A stretch of DNA of 64,000 bases from assembly GCA_947568835.1 (NCBI GenBank), contig OX387609.1, forward strand, positions 1,988,001-2,052,000. Reading direction: 5' to 3'. Shown here piece by piece: positions 1-13,084 of the stretch. The notes beneath the pieces are model-generated. The model was not told the DNA's origin, did no database searches, and worked only from the letters and a program-made list of their open reading frames with translations. The position numbers and the translations under genes are program-made. This stretch comes from Protonemura montana. Its lineage: Eukaryota; Arthropoda; Insecta; Plecoptera; Nemouridae. Position 1 is the stretch's first letter, and the number at the start of each line of letters is the position of its first letter.

Positions 1-1380
1 GCTATGGTACTCGCTACCCATAGCAGATAGCCAGGCAAGGACAAGTCAGTGTCGCTATCCACGCCAGTTTGTTTAGATCGGTGATATGACCTAGTGCCTC
101 ACTTCAAGGTACTAGGTTCGCGCCCCCGCGAAGACCCCTGGAAGGTGGGGAGACCTAGAGGGGGAGGGGTGGTACAATGGGACAGACGTTTTTTCGAAGA
201 CTGAGATAATGACGTCGGTCGGTTTTTTGTGTCTACGCGTTGGGCGATGGAATTGGTAGGCGTCCGGTCTGGAAGCTATGATTTAGTTGTTGCTGGTTTA
301 TCTCGAGGCGTGGCCTAGATTGCGTCGGCGAACAGGATTTGCGAATCATTTGACGGTCCCGACAAGCTTGGTAGGATATATATATTTGAGCTTTGGAAAT
401 TTAGATACGATCTGTCTGGAGGTTTGGTTTTTGAACGAGATTGTTGTCTGAAAAATTAGCTGTTTGTGAATAACGGTGCAGAAAATCACGTTCTTTGCTT
501 GGTTTATATTTATCAATTGTCTAATTGACATTGGGAGAGAAATCGACAACTTAAAAAAATCTGTTTCAGTCCTTTTGAACCTTATTCTCTGAAATAAGCA
601 TATTCTACCATTTCTTTCCAGTAAATACATTCATTAATTTTAATATTTAATCATTTTTGTATTTTTGGTGCTGATATTGTAAGTAAAGCGTTTTTTTTTT
701 CAATTTTTCGTGCAAGTATAATTTTTTTAACTACAAAAATAGTAATTTTCTTCGGTAATTTCACCCATGTGGTATAAATTTCTACACGTGAATGACCTAA
801 CATTGTTTCGATATCCTCAATTAACTGCCAAATCGTTTCCAAGATTTAAAATTATTACAACGCCTGTTCACCAAACTCCTACATCATTTTTACCACAATA
901 ACAATCAATTATGGTGAAGCTGTAACCTTTGCATTAGCTTCACCTAAAGCTTCTAGGCTTCAACTATAAACTCATCTAAACAACTGCACTTTTTCTTGAA
1001 AGACAAGCCAGGTAACCACACATCTTAACCTTGCACTCAGTTCTTCCGCATGAAGATTTATCCCCAGAAGAACAAAGGTAAAATCGTTCTGGTTTTCAAG
1101 TCATGAATTCGAAAAACGTGTATCATTATTTTCTTGTCAGCTTCGAATCAATATGAAAAATAAAACCGTTGCATTAAAGCATCGTAAGTCAATATTTCTG
1201 AAAAATATTTCATGTTAAATCTATCCCAGACCAAAACTACCTTTTCACCAACCCTAAAGAAATTCACACAAAATTGTCAGATTTTACCAAAATACCCAGA
1301 AAACATTTCGTTTTCAAATTATAACCTACAAATCTATCAGCAACTTCTTAATTAAATCAAAAATCATCAATATTATTATA
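1..1380. other. non-genic stretch, GC-rich then AT-rich
   Basis: The first 340 bases or so are GC-richer than what follows. They contain a short tRNA-promoter-like motif (GGTTCGCGCCC near 115), which could mark a SINE fragment but is too weak to call. From about 350 the sequence is AT-rich with only short spurious frames. I see no gene. Confidence 0.5.
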
Positions 1381-1432
1381 ATTTTTAATTTTATTATTAT
1401 TATTATTTATTTATTTTTCTAATTTTTCACAA

Positions 1433-1925
1433 TTATATACCTACATATACATAAAACTTGGGAGAATTATTTACATTTTTGATTATCAATTCAAAATTGT
1501 TGGTTTTGAATTTATTCCAGTCTTTTACAGTTCTGACTTGGACTGGGAGGCTGTTAAATAATTTAGTCGCCAGGTAATTAGCCTGCTGCTGACCTAGAGT
1601 TTTTCTCATTTTAGGAACAGTTAATAGGGAATGAGTATATTTTCTAAGGTTACTTGGCAGTCCAGGATTAGAGTTTTTCCTTTGATTCCACGTGCAATTT
1701 TAATTATTTGAAGGCGTTTAATTTCAATGTACATTTGTCTCACGTCAAGGAAAGATTGAGAACAGTTTATTTAAAGTGTAATTACTGTACATTTCACCAG
1801 CAACTTTGAGAATACCTTTTTGGGCGATTATAAGCTTTTTCATGATTGCATTACTGCATCCTCCCCAGCTTCTGTAGGATAGGAAGTGCCATTACTTTGT
1901 GAATTGTTACGATCAAACTGACAAC
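1433..1925 (-). mobile_element. non-LTR retrotransposon 3' end, decayed reverse-transcriptase C-terminus
   Basis: Read on the minus strand, this stretch translates in shifting frames into the C-terminal region that follows the reverse transcriptase of Jockey/CR1-like LINEs. An early IWGGC-like motif is followed by a block with LFNSLPVQVRTVKDWNKFK and a stop at 1433-1435. That motif (LFNxLP... then a W/F-K tail) is typical of the end of ORF2 in these elements. Frameshifts and stops are present further upstream, so the copy is dead and 5'-truncated. A TTATT-rich simple tail (about 1376-1420) lies directly beyond the stop, as expected for a LINE 3' end. Assignment to a clade is uncertain. Confidence 0.7.
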
Positions 1926-3623
1926 ATGCCTGAGCCTATAAAAGTAATACAAAATACCTCTCGCCTTAAACAGCAAGCTAGTTATGTGTGGATACCATTT
2001 TGAGATCATCTCAAATATTAACAAACTTTACTATTGAGCCTTCAGAAAGCTTGCCAACCAGAAAAAAATAGGGAGACCAGAACGTCACTGTCATCTCAAG
2101 CTACGTCAGAGTTCAATCCGATGACAATAAACCGATATCCGTGCGGCTACTGCAGTCACCTCTGCCACCAGTAACCTACTTTCTTCTCTTGAGGTTTAGT
2201 AGAGGTACACTTGGAGTTGGAGTGCGCTTGGAATCGGGTCCCCCACCTAGATAATCGACGCTCTCTGTCCCCCCCTATTTACCCCCCGACTCGGGCTTTC
2301 GACGTCGCACGACGACGCTAGACTAGCCAGTCGTCGGTGGCCACTTCAAGGATCAGTATTACATTTCGCTTCCTTGAAGGTATTAACTGTCAAGTTCATG
2401 AGAGACAGTCGTGGTGCAGAGATACGTTTTTTTTTTAAGTTACACCGAAAAGTTTCACCTGGATTGAACGTTGTCTATGACTGTTTCGTCGCCAGTTTGA
2501 CGTCTCGACTATGACATTGACAGATGATAATAACTAAAATCTTGTCTTTGTTTTTTTGCTGTCGACCACGCGTGTCATGCAAGCGTATGTCGAGCGGAAC
2601 ATGCATTCTGTAAATACTGTTGACCAAGTCGCGAGCCATTAATGACACTGAACAAATTGACATCAACGAATTATCGAAATGGAATAAAAGTCAATTGACG
2701 TTGCTAGAATCGCTCAAAATTATACCGCATTTCATTCATTCTCGATTCTGACCAGTGATTCAAAATAATTATGCAACGCCAGACGCATTACAAACGAACC
2801 CGTTATCTTCCTAAAAAGTGAATCTTCAAAAGAGAATAGAAAACAACAACGCGTCGGTGCACCGTTCAAGCAAAAGCAAACGTAACGAGCAAGTAAAGAA
2901 GAACTGCACCTGTGATTTCACAAAGTTTGTGATAGGAAATCACCGCGCGGTGCAAGTGGAATTTAAGTCAAGCAATAACAACGTGTTCCTAAATGTGATT
3001 TACTTTGAACTCTTATTTATAATTCGCCGACCAAACGGTGGAATTCTGTATTTATATAAATATACCTAGAGCGTTCGAAGACTGTGTCACTGAGCCATCG
3101 ATTTCCGAACGGCATCGTTCCTATTCGCACTTGCCCCAGACCGACTCTACCCTGCAACGGCATTCGAACTCCCGTTTTACTAGGCGACTCGAACCTACGA
3201 CCCTACGACTCGACTCTAAAGGAACAAATAATCACTACTTCCAGAAGTTTTGACATCGGACACCACTTTCTGATCTACGTTGACGATTTTTGACAAGTTT
3301 TATTAAAATACTTACAACTTTACTGGACTTTTCTACTTACGTTTGACCACAAATTTGCGGACAAATAGGCTGTAATGACTATTTTACTGATATCTGATAG
3401 CTGATCTGATATTTGAGGACCTAACTGACTACTGTACTGACATTTTGACGAATTGCATGAAAGCAGAATACTTTAGTGGCCTGAGAAATATATGAATACT
3501 GATTTGAAATTTAACGATTTTACTGACTCTTCTGACATTAGACGACTTATTTAAATTCGTACAAAGTTGAAGTTTATACGCAGAAAACTACAGACCCTTT
3601 CGTACCTCACCAAAACAAGCAAG
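1926..3623. other. non-genic stretch
   Basis: Nothing convincing is present. A GC-rich patch near 2200-2350 and short overlapping frames near 3040-3290 have no recognisable domain, no consistent splice context and no start context worth calling. Confidence 0.4.
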
Positions 3624-3814
3624 ATGCCTGAAGGGTGCAAAGCTTGTAAGATGGGCGACGGCGGCGCTAGTTCAGCGTCGTACGCCGGATATTCAGGCGT
3701 CGCGGCGCCTCAGCGTCGAGTGCAAGTGACGGCCAAGATTCTGTTTGGTTCCGTGGCTGCGATCTCGAATATGAAGAAGGCGGAGAAGGCGAGCAAGACG
3801 CAGCGACCAAGTTG
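3624..3814 (+). CDS. candidate first coding exon, unknown protein
   Basis: An ATG at 3624 opens a frame of 63 codons plus two bases that runs into a strong splice donor (GTGAGT at 3815-3820). If unspliced, the frame stops at the TGA made by the donor itself. The exon is much GC- and CpG-richer than its surroundings, which is what makes it stand out. The predicted start (MPEGCKACKMGDGG) has a CxxC pair, then Ala/Ser/Gly-rich and Lys-rich segments. I do not recognise a family. No convincing downstream exon was found in the following AT-rich kilobases. It could be the first exon of a long-intron gene or a chance GC-rich frame. Confidence 0.35.
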
Positions 3815-4676
3815 GTGAGTTTCGAAGCTGTGGAGTTGGCTTCTTGTTCTCAGTGGGATCCACATTCAATCAGAGGCGTTTGCTTGTCGAAGTTGATGTC
3901 TCACTTATTTGCTCATTTCTGAGATTAGCATGATGATTTATTAATGGGCACATATTTTAACTATTTTTATATCAGTTCGCAGAACTGAAAAAAGCCAGAA
4001 AAACACTGTATTTGTGTTTTCTTTCTGGAATTTTTGGTGTAGATTGGTGGTTGAACCATATATTCAGACAAACACTCATATTGGATTTTGCTGCTAGAGT
4101 AGATTTTAAGAAATCGCATGCTTACCTTAGAAATTAATTTATATTAGCAAAATAATGGTTTTTTGAATTTGTTAGAGTTTTTTTTACTAAGCTATAGTCA
4201 GTAAAGTTAAAGTATAGTAGAAGTAATAGTTCGTAGCAGTATAGTTAGTAATTAAATCGTTATTACCACATTTCATTGCAAAAAAAGTATCAAATACCAA
4301 AAAAAAAATCGGCGGTGCATAAAAACAAAAATTAAAAAAATTAATCTGAGCATGTCTCACACATTCACTTAAGCGTAACGCATCTTTACGCATCGAAAAT
4401 CTCCCATAAGTAACCGCCTTCTTGTAACTAGAACCAGAGGCGTTGCACCAAGAACAGGTTTCAGATATCGAAACAATTGCAGTGTTTCAATGCATGTCTA
4501 GTTGTTGTTGCCCAAGAATGCACTGCTACGCCCGGCGATTGCTTTCCTGCCAAGAAGTTGCTGCTATTGCAAGACAATAACTCAAAGTGGTTTGTGCAAT
4601 ACGATACCAACACTGTATATAGAACAAGTCGGACGTTTTGTAACATCTCTGATGTTATGAATACTTGAATGCTTTG
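3815..4676. other. AT-rich non-genic stretch or intron
   Basis: AT-rich sequence with no recognisable exon or repeat. If the upstream exon candidate is real, this is the start of its first intron. Confidence 0.4.
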
Positions 4677-5265
4677 TTTTATTATTATCAACACTATAAC
4701 CGTCTCAGAAATTGATGCCCGAACGGGGACTGGAACCCCGATCTCCGCCTGTCGCGGGTGTTGCTCTAACCAATTGAGCTACTTGGACCCCGATCTCCGC
4801 CTGTCGCGGGAGTTGCTATAACCAATTGAGCTACTTGGACCCCGATCTCCACCTGTCGCGGGTATTGCTCTAACCAATTGAGCTACTTGGACCCCGATCT
4901 CCACCTGTCGCGGGTGTTGCTCTAACCAATTGAGCTACTTGGACCCCGATCTCCACCTGTCGCGGGTGTTGCTCTAACCAATTGAGCTACTTGGACCCCG
5001 ATCTCCACCTGTTGCGGGTGTTGCTCAAACCAATTGAGCTACTTGGACCCCGATCTCCACCTGTCACGGGTGTTGCTCTAACCAATTGAGCTACTTGGAC
5101 CCCGATCTCCACCTGTCACGGGTGCTGCTCTAACCCTCTAGCGATGTCGTTGGAGATCGGGGTTCGAGTCCCCATTTGGGAATCAATTTTTGAGACGGTT
5201 TTAGTGTTGATAATAATAAAATACCCCGCGCATTGCAAGCGTTTGCAATTTAAATAAGATTTCAT
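4677..5265 (-). mobile_element. tRNA-derived foldback retroposon with 52-bp array (copy T1)
   Basis: The left edge carries the tRNA-like 3' part in minus orientation (ATTGATGCCCGAACGGGG). About seven tandem 52-bp units follow, each holding the tRNA-like A-box segment on the minus strand (GAGCTACTT recurs at 4776, 4828, 4880 and so on). Near 5140 the orientation flips, and the same 3' part appears in plus orientation (GGTTCGAGTCCCC, then TTTTTGAGACGG). The two ends are therefore inverted copies. The right end continues into the family's outer segment, with ACCCCGCGCATTGCAAGCG and TTTAAATAAGATTTC. Confidence 0.8.
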
Positions 5266-5295
5266 TTGAATACTTTGTCTTGACTAAAATACAGA

Positions 5296-5327
5296 GGTCT
5301 GTCTTGACTTGATGGTCAAGACAGACC
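5296..5327. repeat. perfect 13-bp inverted repeat (hairpin)
   Basis: GGTCTGTCTTGAC and its exact reverse complement are separated by a six-base loop (TTGATG). The hairpin lies just outside the tRNA-like retroposon at 4677-5265. No function is evident. Confidence 0.85.
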
Positions 5328-6756
5328 ATCTTACCAACAGTCTTGCAGAAGAATTACTTCCAAATACAGCTATGTTAGGAATAGCTTACCTGGAATCCGT
5401 TCTGCCAAACATTTTAGCCAATTGTAGGAAATATACTTCAAACAGCATAATTTGACTTACGATGAATATAATTAAAGTTGATATTCAAAACAAAATTATG
5501 TATTACGGTTACGCCTGTTGAATTACTTAATAAAAAGAAAGAAAATTGTCTGTGATTTATCAACTTAATTTAATAGTTATTATCTGAATCACGATTGATC
5601 TTCAATTGAGGACAAAGTTTTTAGTGAAATAAATGAGGTCTGGACCTTCTAGTAAAGTGTTGGTTACTTTGAAATTAACAGCTAAGATCTCCAATTGGTG
5701 CTGCATTGATTTGTGATTACCTGAAAGTGGTGTAGAAGTAATTGGGGTGCACCACAAGAAGCGAGTTAAAATTGTTACAAGGGCAAACAAAAGGAGTGAA
5801 ATTATTTTGATAATTGGGAAATATTGATCCAATCCATCCAATGGTCAAATCAAATTAACTAAATAAATTACCTCTAATTTTATATAGCACTGTTATTATA
5901 CCAATTTTGATAAGATAATTGATAACGTTTTTTTTTCTTTTATAATTTAATCATTTTCTGAATTATGACACACAAATTGTAACGTTCAGATACCAGAAAA
6001 AAAATCAAATGGCGTCATTGAAATTTAATCAAAACCAATCATCAATTACACTTTATGATTACAAAAAAAAAAACCGTGCAACCATTCTGTAAAAGCGCTC
6101 TAAAAGATTAACAAGCGCAAATCACCAACGCACCTGTCTTTATGCGTGAGAGTGTAGCAGAATCTCTCGGAAACAATCGCTACGCACTCACGCACTGCTC
6201 AACGCAACAACTTTGTTATGGCAATCACACGCATATTAAACGCACGTGACACGGACGTAACAGTGCGTGCCACACACGCGTCCAAAGCTTCTGTAAATGA
6301 TGGTTTCACTACGCACGCTCTGTTCGACTAAAACCGATCGGAACTTTTCAGTGACAATAACCTACTTACATAAATAAACAAAACAAAGGTTTTCATTCGT
6401 CCTCAGTGACAAAGACTATTTTTTTTAGTCAATTAGCCTGACATCAAATTTTGATGACCCACTGACTTAAACGGTGACGTATTAAACGGTTTAAACAATG
6501 ATAGGCAATTGTTGTGCGCCTTACGCATGTGCGTGAGCGTGGACAAAAATAAACAAACCGAATTGTTTACGCATAGCTACGTTTTTGGGTTTTTGGATTT
6601 TAAGCCGTTTTGATGGATGCTTTTGTTGTGATGACGTCGGAGTTAAGCGATACTGCATTGCGTTTTGTTTTGGTTGGGTGACCACGGTTCCATAGTTGTT
6701 TGATTTAATATAATAAGGATTTTATTTTTTTTTGTTTAGCTGGTGGTCGTTCTTTG
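5328..6756. other. non-genic AT-rich stretch
   Basis: AT-rich, with only short frames. The longest (minus strand, 5602-5841) has a hydrophobic N-terminal segment but no recognisable family or splice context. Around 6120-6560 there are many CGCA/TGCG words (for example ACGCATGTGCGTGAGCG), possibly a decayed simple repeat. Confidence 0.4.
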
Positions 6757-6856
6757 GTGATATTGGTGATATTTGGATATTGGATATTGGATATTGGTGA
6801 TATTTGGATATTGGATATTGGATATTGGATATTGGATATTGGATATTGGATATTTG
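6757..6856. repeat. 7-bp tandem repeat (GGATATT)n
   Basis: Roughly a dozen copies of GGATATT, with GTGATATTT variants interspersed. Confidence 0.85.
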
Positions 6857-7963
6857 AATATTACTGAATAAGACTGAATAAGATTGACTATTAACTGATT
6901 CACCAAATTGTGAAAACTTTTAGTGTTAGTTATTCGTAGAAAAGCGCATAGAATGAAGTTAAGCGACATTCTGCTGAGTTGGGTTCTGGGTAGGTGACCA
7001 CCATTCATACACGTGTTTAAGTCCGAGATATGTGGAGCTCTTCATCTCCATAGCAACGTGTCCAGAGTGTTAAGACAGGTCATCCTCTAAAGACTCCAGA
7101 TTATTGGTGTTCAGACAATATCCCAGATAAAATGATGCAAGACCTGGATCGAAGGTACCTACCACCCAAGATTAGTGGGTTTCACATTGAAAAGCATAAC
7201 ATTATCCGTGGGGCAACATTTTCACCGCAATTTCTTTCTTTGAGAGACTTTTGGCGACCTACTGACTTGAAACAGAATTTATCCGAAAGCGTACAACAAT
7301 GCTTTTGAACACGTTTCGTTCCAGATTTGCAGAAATAAAAGCTAACTCAAAATTACAACAAAATCATCAACTAAATGAATTAGGAATCTGAAAAAAATAA
7401 TACATTTGCACGGATTTGAATTTGACATATCTATATTGCGATGAGTAAAATAATTTGAATACTAAATATAATTGTCTTGCATTTACTTTTGATCTTTGAA
7501 AACAAACAGAAGCGTATGGCGAAGCTCTTTTACAACAAGAAACATCTAAACACTTTGAATCTGGTCTTCGGTAGCGAAAATTAAACATCTTTGGCTTTTT
7601 GCACAGCTTATAGTCATCTTATCTCTTGACCTTTGCAGATTCCAGACCAGAGAGACATCTTTGCTAGCTACGCTTTCTTCAAAACAATCATAGCTGTTAA
7701 TGGTACTCTCATTGATTGCTTGGAATGCGTTTAATTGTTAGGTCTTTCATATGTTTTAACAAGATTGATAACATTAATTATTATTAATAGCAATTTTAAT
7801 GAGGCTCGTGGTATTAATAAGTCTCTGGTAATTGTTTAAGAAACAAAGAGGAAATTAAAAAAAAATGGTTTTTGTAAATAGCAAAAAGCTCACGAGCGTG
7901 ACTTGATCTCACAGCGTTGTGACTTTGACAAGATAAAAGTTGTTGATATTCATGCAAAACAGC
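6857..7963. other. non-genic stretch
   Basis: No gene, RNA or repeat family recognised. Confidence 0.4.
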
Positions 7964-8091
<128 letters not shown>

Positions 8092-8878
8092 TTATTTATC
8101 ATTATTGGCCGCTTTTGGCATGAGACAGGTCTAAGCATACAATTTACAATGAACAAGACAACAATTCATCAGTGGAATGAAATGCATTTTAAACAAGAAA
8201 GTGATATTACAATACTTTAACAATCGGATTCACAGTTGTAGGTTTAATATTACAAATTGCTACAACTTTATTTTACCAATGACGGGAGGGATTCTTACTG
8301 TCGTATTTTGTTATTATTTGTTCTGCTTTCAATAAGTTGTTAATACCTTGTTTTTACCTTCTTATTGGTATTGTCTACACATGAATATGCTGCTCTAATT
8401 TCTAACATATATAAATATATATATAAATGGTAAGATATTTGCAATATTTTCAAGTGCGGTCGGCACGAATCTTTGTAGAACATGCCCGTTGTACACATGG
8501 ATTTCTTTTAGAAAGACGAACGAGTGAAAGTAAGATGGCCACCGCTATGCGTGCGCCGGCGCATTGACTCACGTATCGAAGGCAGTGGGTCGATCCACCG
8601 CCCTCTACTAGGTCAACGTGACACGTAACAATGGAACCAACTTTTTCTTCACTATGTTTTTTTTTTTTGTTCGTCGTCTTCGACCGCTCGGAAAGAGACC
8701 AAAAGGTTAAATTGTGAATCGCGCGGATGGCGTTTTCTCGACGAAGACCTGATTTTCAAGCCGTGTTCTATTTTATTTTGGTTTTAAGTTCAAAATTGCG
8801 TGCGGCGATTTGGTTTTCAAGTTTGTGTCGACCCAGTGCAGGTCGGTCGGTGTTTTTAAATTGCGGTAAACGTTTTTT
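8092..8878. other. non-genic stretch
   Basis: No supported gene. A GC-richer patch at about 8550-8625 and a poly-T run near 8660 are the only departures from AT-rich background. Confidence 0.4.
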
Positions 8879-8946
8879 ATTAGGTATTATAAACACTATG
8901 ACCGTCGCAAAAAATTGATGCCTAAACGGGGACTCGAACCCCGAAA
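8879..8946 (-). mobile_element. tRNA-derived retroposon fragment (copy T2)
   Basis: A solo arm of the foldback family: AAACACTATGACCGTCGC, then TTGATGCCTAAACGGGGACT and CGAACCCCG, the tRNA-like T arm on the minus strand. No array and no second arm follow. Confidence 0.7.
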
Positions 8947-9430
8947 CGTTATTTCTTCTTGCTGGAAAACGGATGAAAGCCGACAGCCGACAAAAAGACT
9001 TTGCAAAATTACAGTCGACTTCGTATTTGGCTGAAATATTTTTCATAGACAACGCTTACATAACTCAGTATTGTTCTTTATGTGGGAACCACGTTCCTCT
9101 TTCATGTCCGGTATTTGCAACTTTTTAAACTCTGCGCTAGTCTTAATTTCAAACCGTCATTTTGTACAGAAGCACTTCACACTTCACGTTTACTCTATAC
9201 CTAAAGTAGTGAGTTAAAAAATAAAAATGTGTTCATATCTTAGAAATTAATCAAGTATCTCCTTTCAAGAAGCTAAAATGTAAAAAACACTAATTGTCAT
9301 TTTGTTATCTATGATTATTAACAACGCAACGTTACTTGCAGATATTTATATGATTTTTAAACCATTTCAAAAGTAAAAAATATTATTTTTACCCTCACAT
9401 CGGTATCAATCGAACGACATTAATAATTGA

Positions 9431-10069
9431 TCATGGATGGGTGATCATCATACACATGACCAGTTCTGTTCGGGAGAGAGGTTGGAGGGATGAAAGTTAA
9501 GTAACACTGCGCTGGGTCAGGTATTGGATGGGCGACCATCATACACATGACCAGTTCTGTTCGGGAGAGAGGTTGGAGGGATGAAAGTTAAGCAACACTG
9601 CGCTGAGTCAGGTATTGGATGGGTGACCATCATACACATGACCAGTTCTGTTCGGGAGAGAGGTTGGAGGGATGAAAGTTAAGCAACACTGCGCTGAGTC
9701 AGGTATTGGATGGATGACCATCATACACATGACCAGTTCTGTTCGGGAGAGAGGTTGGAGGGATGAAAGTTAGTACAGCAACTTCACTCGCCTTGCTTAT
9801 CAACCTCTTGACAGCATGGATTTGTGGAGGAATCCTGTTGTTCGCGTTGTACCGTCCTTCGGAAGGGACGTTAAGCCGGTGGTCCCCTTGGTCTTCGACA
9901 GGAGTAGGCTACGTGCCAGCACCAAGTTTCCTCTCCTCCCTTCTAGGCTATGTTATGTTAATCATCATCCTCATCATCATCCACTTATTCACCGACGCCA
10001 TTAGACCAGTGCCGCATGACCAGATGTTAAAACAGGGCGTCGTTAAACACCACAAATCAATAAATCTTC
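9431..10069 (+). mobile_element. 5S-rRNA-derived SINE with 91-bp units (copy S1)
   Basis: About four tandem units of 91 bp carry the 5S rRNA internal-promoter-like words GTTAAGCAACACTGCGCTGG and GGATGGGTGACC (units start about 9471, 9562, 9653, 9744). A unique body follows (ACGTTAAGCCGGTGGTCCCC), then an (ATC)n stretch and a tail ending TGCGTCGTTAAACACC-like with an A-rich end. 5S-derived SINEs are an established class (SINE3). The tandem reiteration of the 5S part is unusual. Confidence 0.85.
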
Positions 10070-12950
10070 AATGATCCCAAGAATGATTTGCAGATTCCCG
10101 TACATGACTATCACAAAGTCATCGAGTCGTAAAAGAACACGATCCAAGCACTCGTTTACTGCTTTGTACTAACCATTAGGTTTCGATGTCGCAAGTTCAA
10201 ACCAACATTTCTGCTTTTTTTTTATAAAAAAAATATTTTTTTGTAATCGATTTTTTTGTATTTATTTTTGTTCTGAATCATCGTGTAATTAGTCTTGTAT
10301 CGATAGATTATCGGATTGCGCAAGAAGGTAATGAGCATCGGATGCAGTCTAGCGCCTCGGGGCTCCTCGTAAGAAGAGAGGAATGTCGTCTCAGATTCGA
10401 GGAAAGCTTGATTCGTGCCAAAACAGTGGAACACGCAAGGAGATCAAGTCTGTGTCAGCAATTTAAGAGCGCTGCTAAAATAACTTAAAGTTAGGCATAC
10501 AAAGCTACCGTTCATTAACCTGAACATTCTCACCTGGACTGATTCATTTTCAATTACTTTCTTTACCCACAATTATTGACTGATTATTTAGAATAATTAT
10601 GATTAAAATGTAGTATTATTTTACTAATTATAACGCATTATTAAAAAGCTAGAGACAATCATTTTTACTCAATTAAATTTGCTGATGTGAAACAAGTGCA
10701 TAGTTTCTTGAGATCAGACGTAGAAGCCATAAGATCAAAAAAGCCATGGGAAACAAATACCATGACTTAGTCTCAGCTAGATTGACAAGAAATGGCTTCA
10801 GATTTCTGAACTGAAGGTTTATTTTTGTAATTTAAGGAAGGGTGACAAATTTTTTTTTTTTTTTTTTGGATTTTCACACTTTGAAAATCTTAAAAAGCAA
10901 GCTTTTCTAAAAATTCTGAATTTTTATCTGCGTTACAAACGAGAAACCTTAACGACTCATCCACTCAAACAAAGTGCAAACCATGTTGTTACCACCGAAC
11001 CGTTTAAAGGGAATCAACTTGAAATCCTCGCCTCTTCATACTCGCGGTGACTCTGACTATAGCTTCAGTTTAAAACTCTAAACTTGTTCGCCGAGGACCC
11101 TGATTCGAGTCCAGGAGGCTGTGACAGAGATCCTTGTTCTTACCGGTTACCCAACTCTTAGAGTTCAACCCCGGCTTAATGCACTCAACTTTTCAACCAC
11201 ACGTGTGCGGTGGTTTATGACCTTTCCACTTGCAGCGGCGAGGACCGAATGCAAGCAAACGTGCGGCGAAGATGTTTTTTTGAAGTGGGCCAGTTAAAAA
11301 AAAAACATTAAAACTGGATTTATAAATGCTAAGTTATTTAACTTGAAGTGATTCGTTGGTAAGATTTATTTATTTTAAGTAATACTGACATAATTAATTT
11401 TATTTATCGCTCAAATACCCTGTTTGTAATATATTTGTTTCAACTAAGATTGAATTAGATGCAAAGATTATGCTAAATCACAAAGGCGCTTATTTCCAAG
11501 AAGCTAGGCACCTACTGCAGCCGTTCTGGCAGAAATGTAAAACATAATAAACCCAATGCCAGATAATCACTGATTTTGATCAAAAGTTTGTGCTGCAATT
11601 GACGTCAACTTACTTTTTCAACAAAAGCAATTATTTTAAATTAAAAATTTCTATAAAACCAACTAAAAATTAATTGGTTTTAAGACTCATGTCTACTTGA
11701 TTTATCCTTCGCAATTTAGTAGCCCTTTACTTAGCATTCAAAACAAATAGTTTTTCTAAAAATTAATTATTTCACCAACGAATGGCTGAGAAATGAAATT
11801 TATTTACAACCACGAGACAATCCAATCACATCGTTGAAATAAATACTTTATCTAAAAGAAAAAATCAGAGGCTGACACAGATTTTTGAGACCACAAAGTT
11901 GTTTTGCACCAATGACAGAAAACTCACCCGACCCATCACTGTTAAAAATATCAGTTTCTTTAGACAATAAAATTCGATACGCAATTCACTCTTACAAACG
12001 GCAAACTGTCACCACCTTCCAGAGACAATCAGCACGACAGAAACATCTCACGATTCTAATAAAGAGAAGCAAAAACTAAAACTAAAAACAGGGAAAACTC
12101 ACAATTATAAACTTGTTTCGCTTTCACAGTAAAATTTTTCAAATCTTAAACACGCTTTCTTCGATTGAACGATCGAAGATTTGTCACCCTAGATCTCGGC
12201 TATTGTCCGACTTTCTTCACGGCTCGTTTCATAGTTGCCAACAAAACCACAGTCAACAATCTGGGGAGCCTGGGATCGAGCCTCGTTTCGGTCGAAGCCA
12301 GCGCGTCTTTATACAATCTATGTTTGTTTTATCTGAAATTACTGTGAGAAAATCGGCTTTCCTTCCGCAAAGAATTCAACTATAAAAGCGATTGAAATCA
12401 GTTGAGCGGAAAATTGTTACGTAGCCCGACAGAACACCTATTGTCCCAAATTATTCCCAGAATCACACTTTGTTTTACTTGACTGAAAGAATAATTTTGT
12501 GGTATTGCAGGAAAGCAATTTCTATTCAATTATAAAGAATTGAAAATGTTGCTCTAACATTGTTTTACTTAATTTAGACCAACGTAGACTAAAAATAATT
12601 GACATTTCATTGTTTTCATTTCGACAAAAGCCACTCGGATGATTCCCACAAATTATTTTCGAGTTACAAAACATCAAAGTCGCGCAATAAAAGCCATACA
12701 AATCGTGTGATAAAATTTCTTTCAAAACCAAATAACAAACAAAAAAATGTAGAAATATATTTAAATGTCACATAGATATGTTTCTAAAACTACAAAGACT
12801 CACTTCCTGGATTCAACAGTCAACAAAGGTGCGTTTTGTGCACAGATGACTTCCTGTAATGCGTTTCCGGGAGGGAAAACGTTCCCCCTGGCGTCGAGAC
12901 TGCGCTTGGCACGCTTCGCTGTCTCGTTCACCGATTGGCTGACAGACCGG
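10070..12950. other. non-genic stretch
   Basis: Long AT-rich stretch with poly-T runs (near 10210 and 10850). A tRNA B-box-like motif at about 11102 (GATTCGAGTCC) may be a decayed SINE. At 11640-11770 there is a fragment of the foldback family described at 19650-19945 (ACTCATGTCTACTTGAT and TACTTAGCATTCAAAAC). No gene is supported. Confidence 0.4.
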
Positions 12951-12995
12951 AACTTCCTTTATAACTAAAACGCGGTGGTCGGTGCCATCCAGTCG
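12932..12995 (+). promoter_or_regulatory. candidate core promoter
   Basis: An inverted CCAAT motif (ATTGG, about 12934), a TATA-like TTTATAA (12958-12964) and an initiator-like CCAGTC (about 12989) are spaced roughly as in a TATA promoter. They sit inside a GC-rich island (12840-13080). The ATG downstream is followed at once by a stop, so any transcript starting here would have an untranslated first exon. Weak evidence. Confidence 0.25.
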
Positions 12996-13084
12996 TCTCC
13001 TGGAAGCCACGATGTAATCATACAGCGGAGACTGCAGGCTCTCGGCGGGGACTTGCGTTTGTCTCGGGGGCATTTCAAGAACGG

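Noticed and set aside
5602..5841. Minus-strand 79-codon frame with a hydrophobic N-terminus
   Set aside because: AT-rich single frame with no family resemblance, cysteine pattern or neighbouring exons.
12379..12405. TATAAAAG followed by TCAGTT, resembling an arthropod TATA-initiator pair
   Set aside because: Spacing of about 20 bases is too short for a TATA promoter and no downstream gene is evident.
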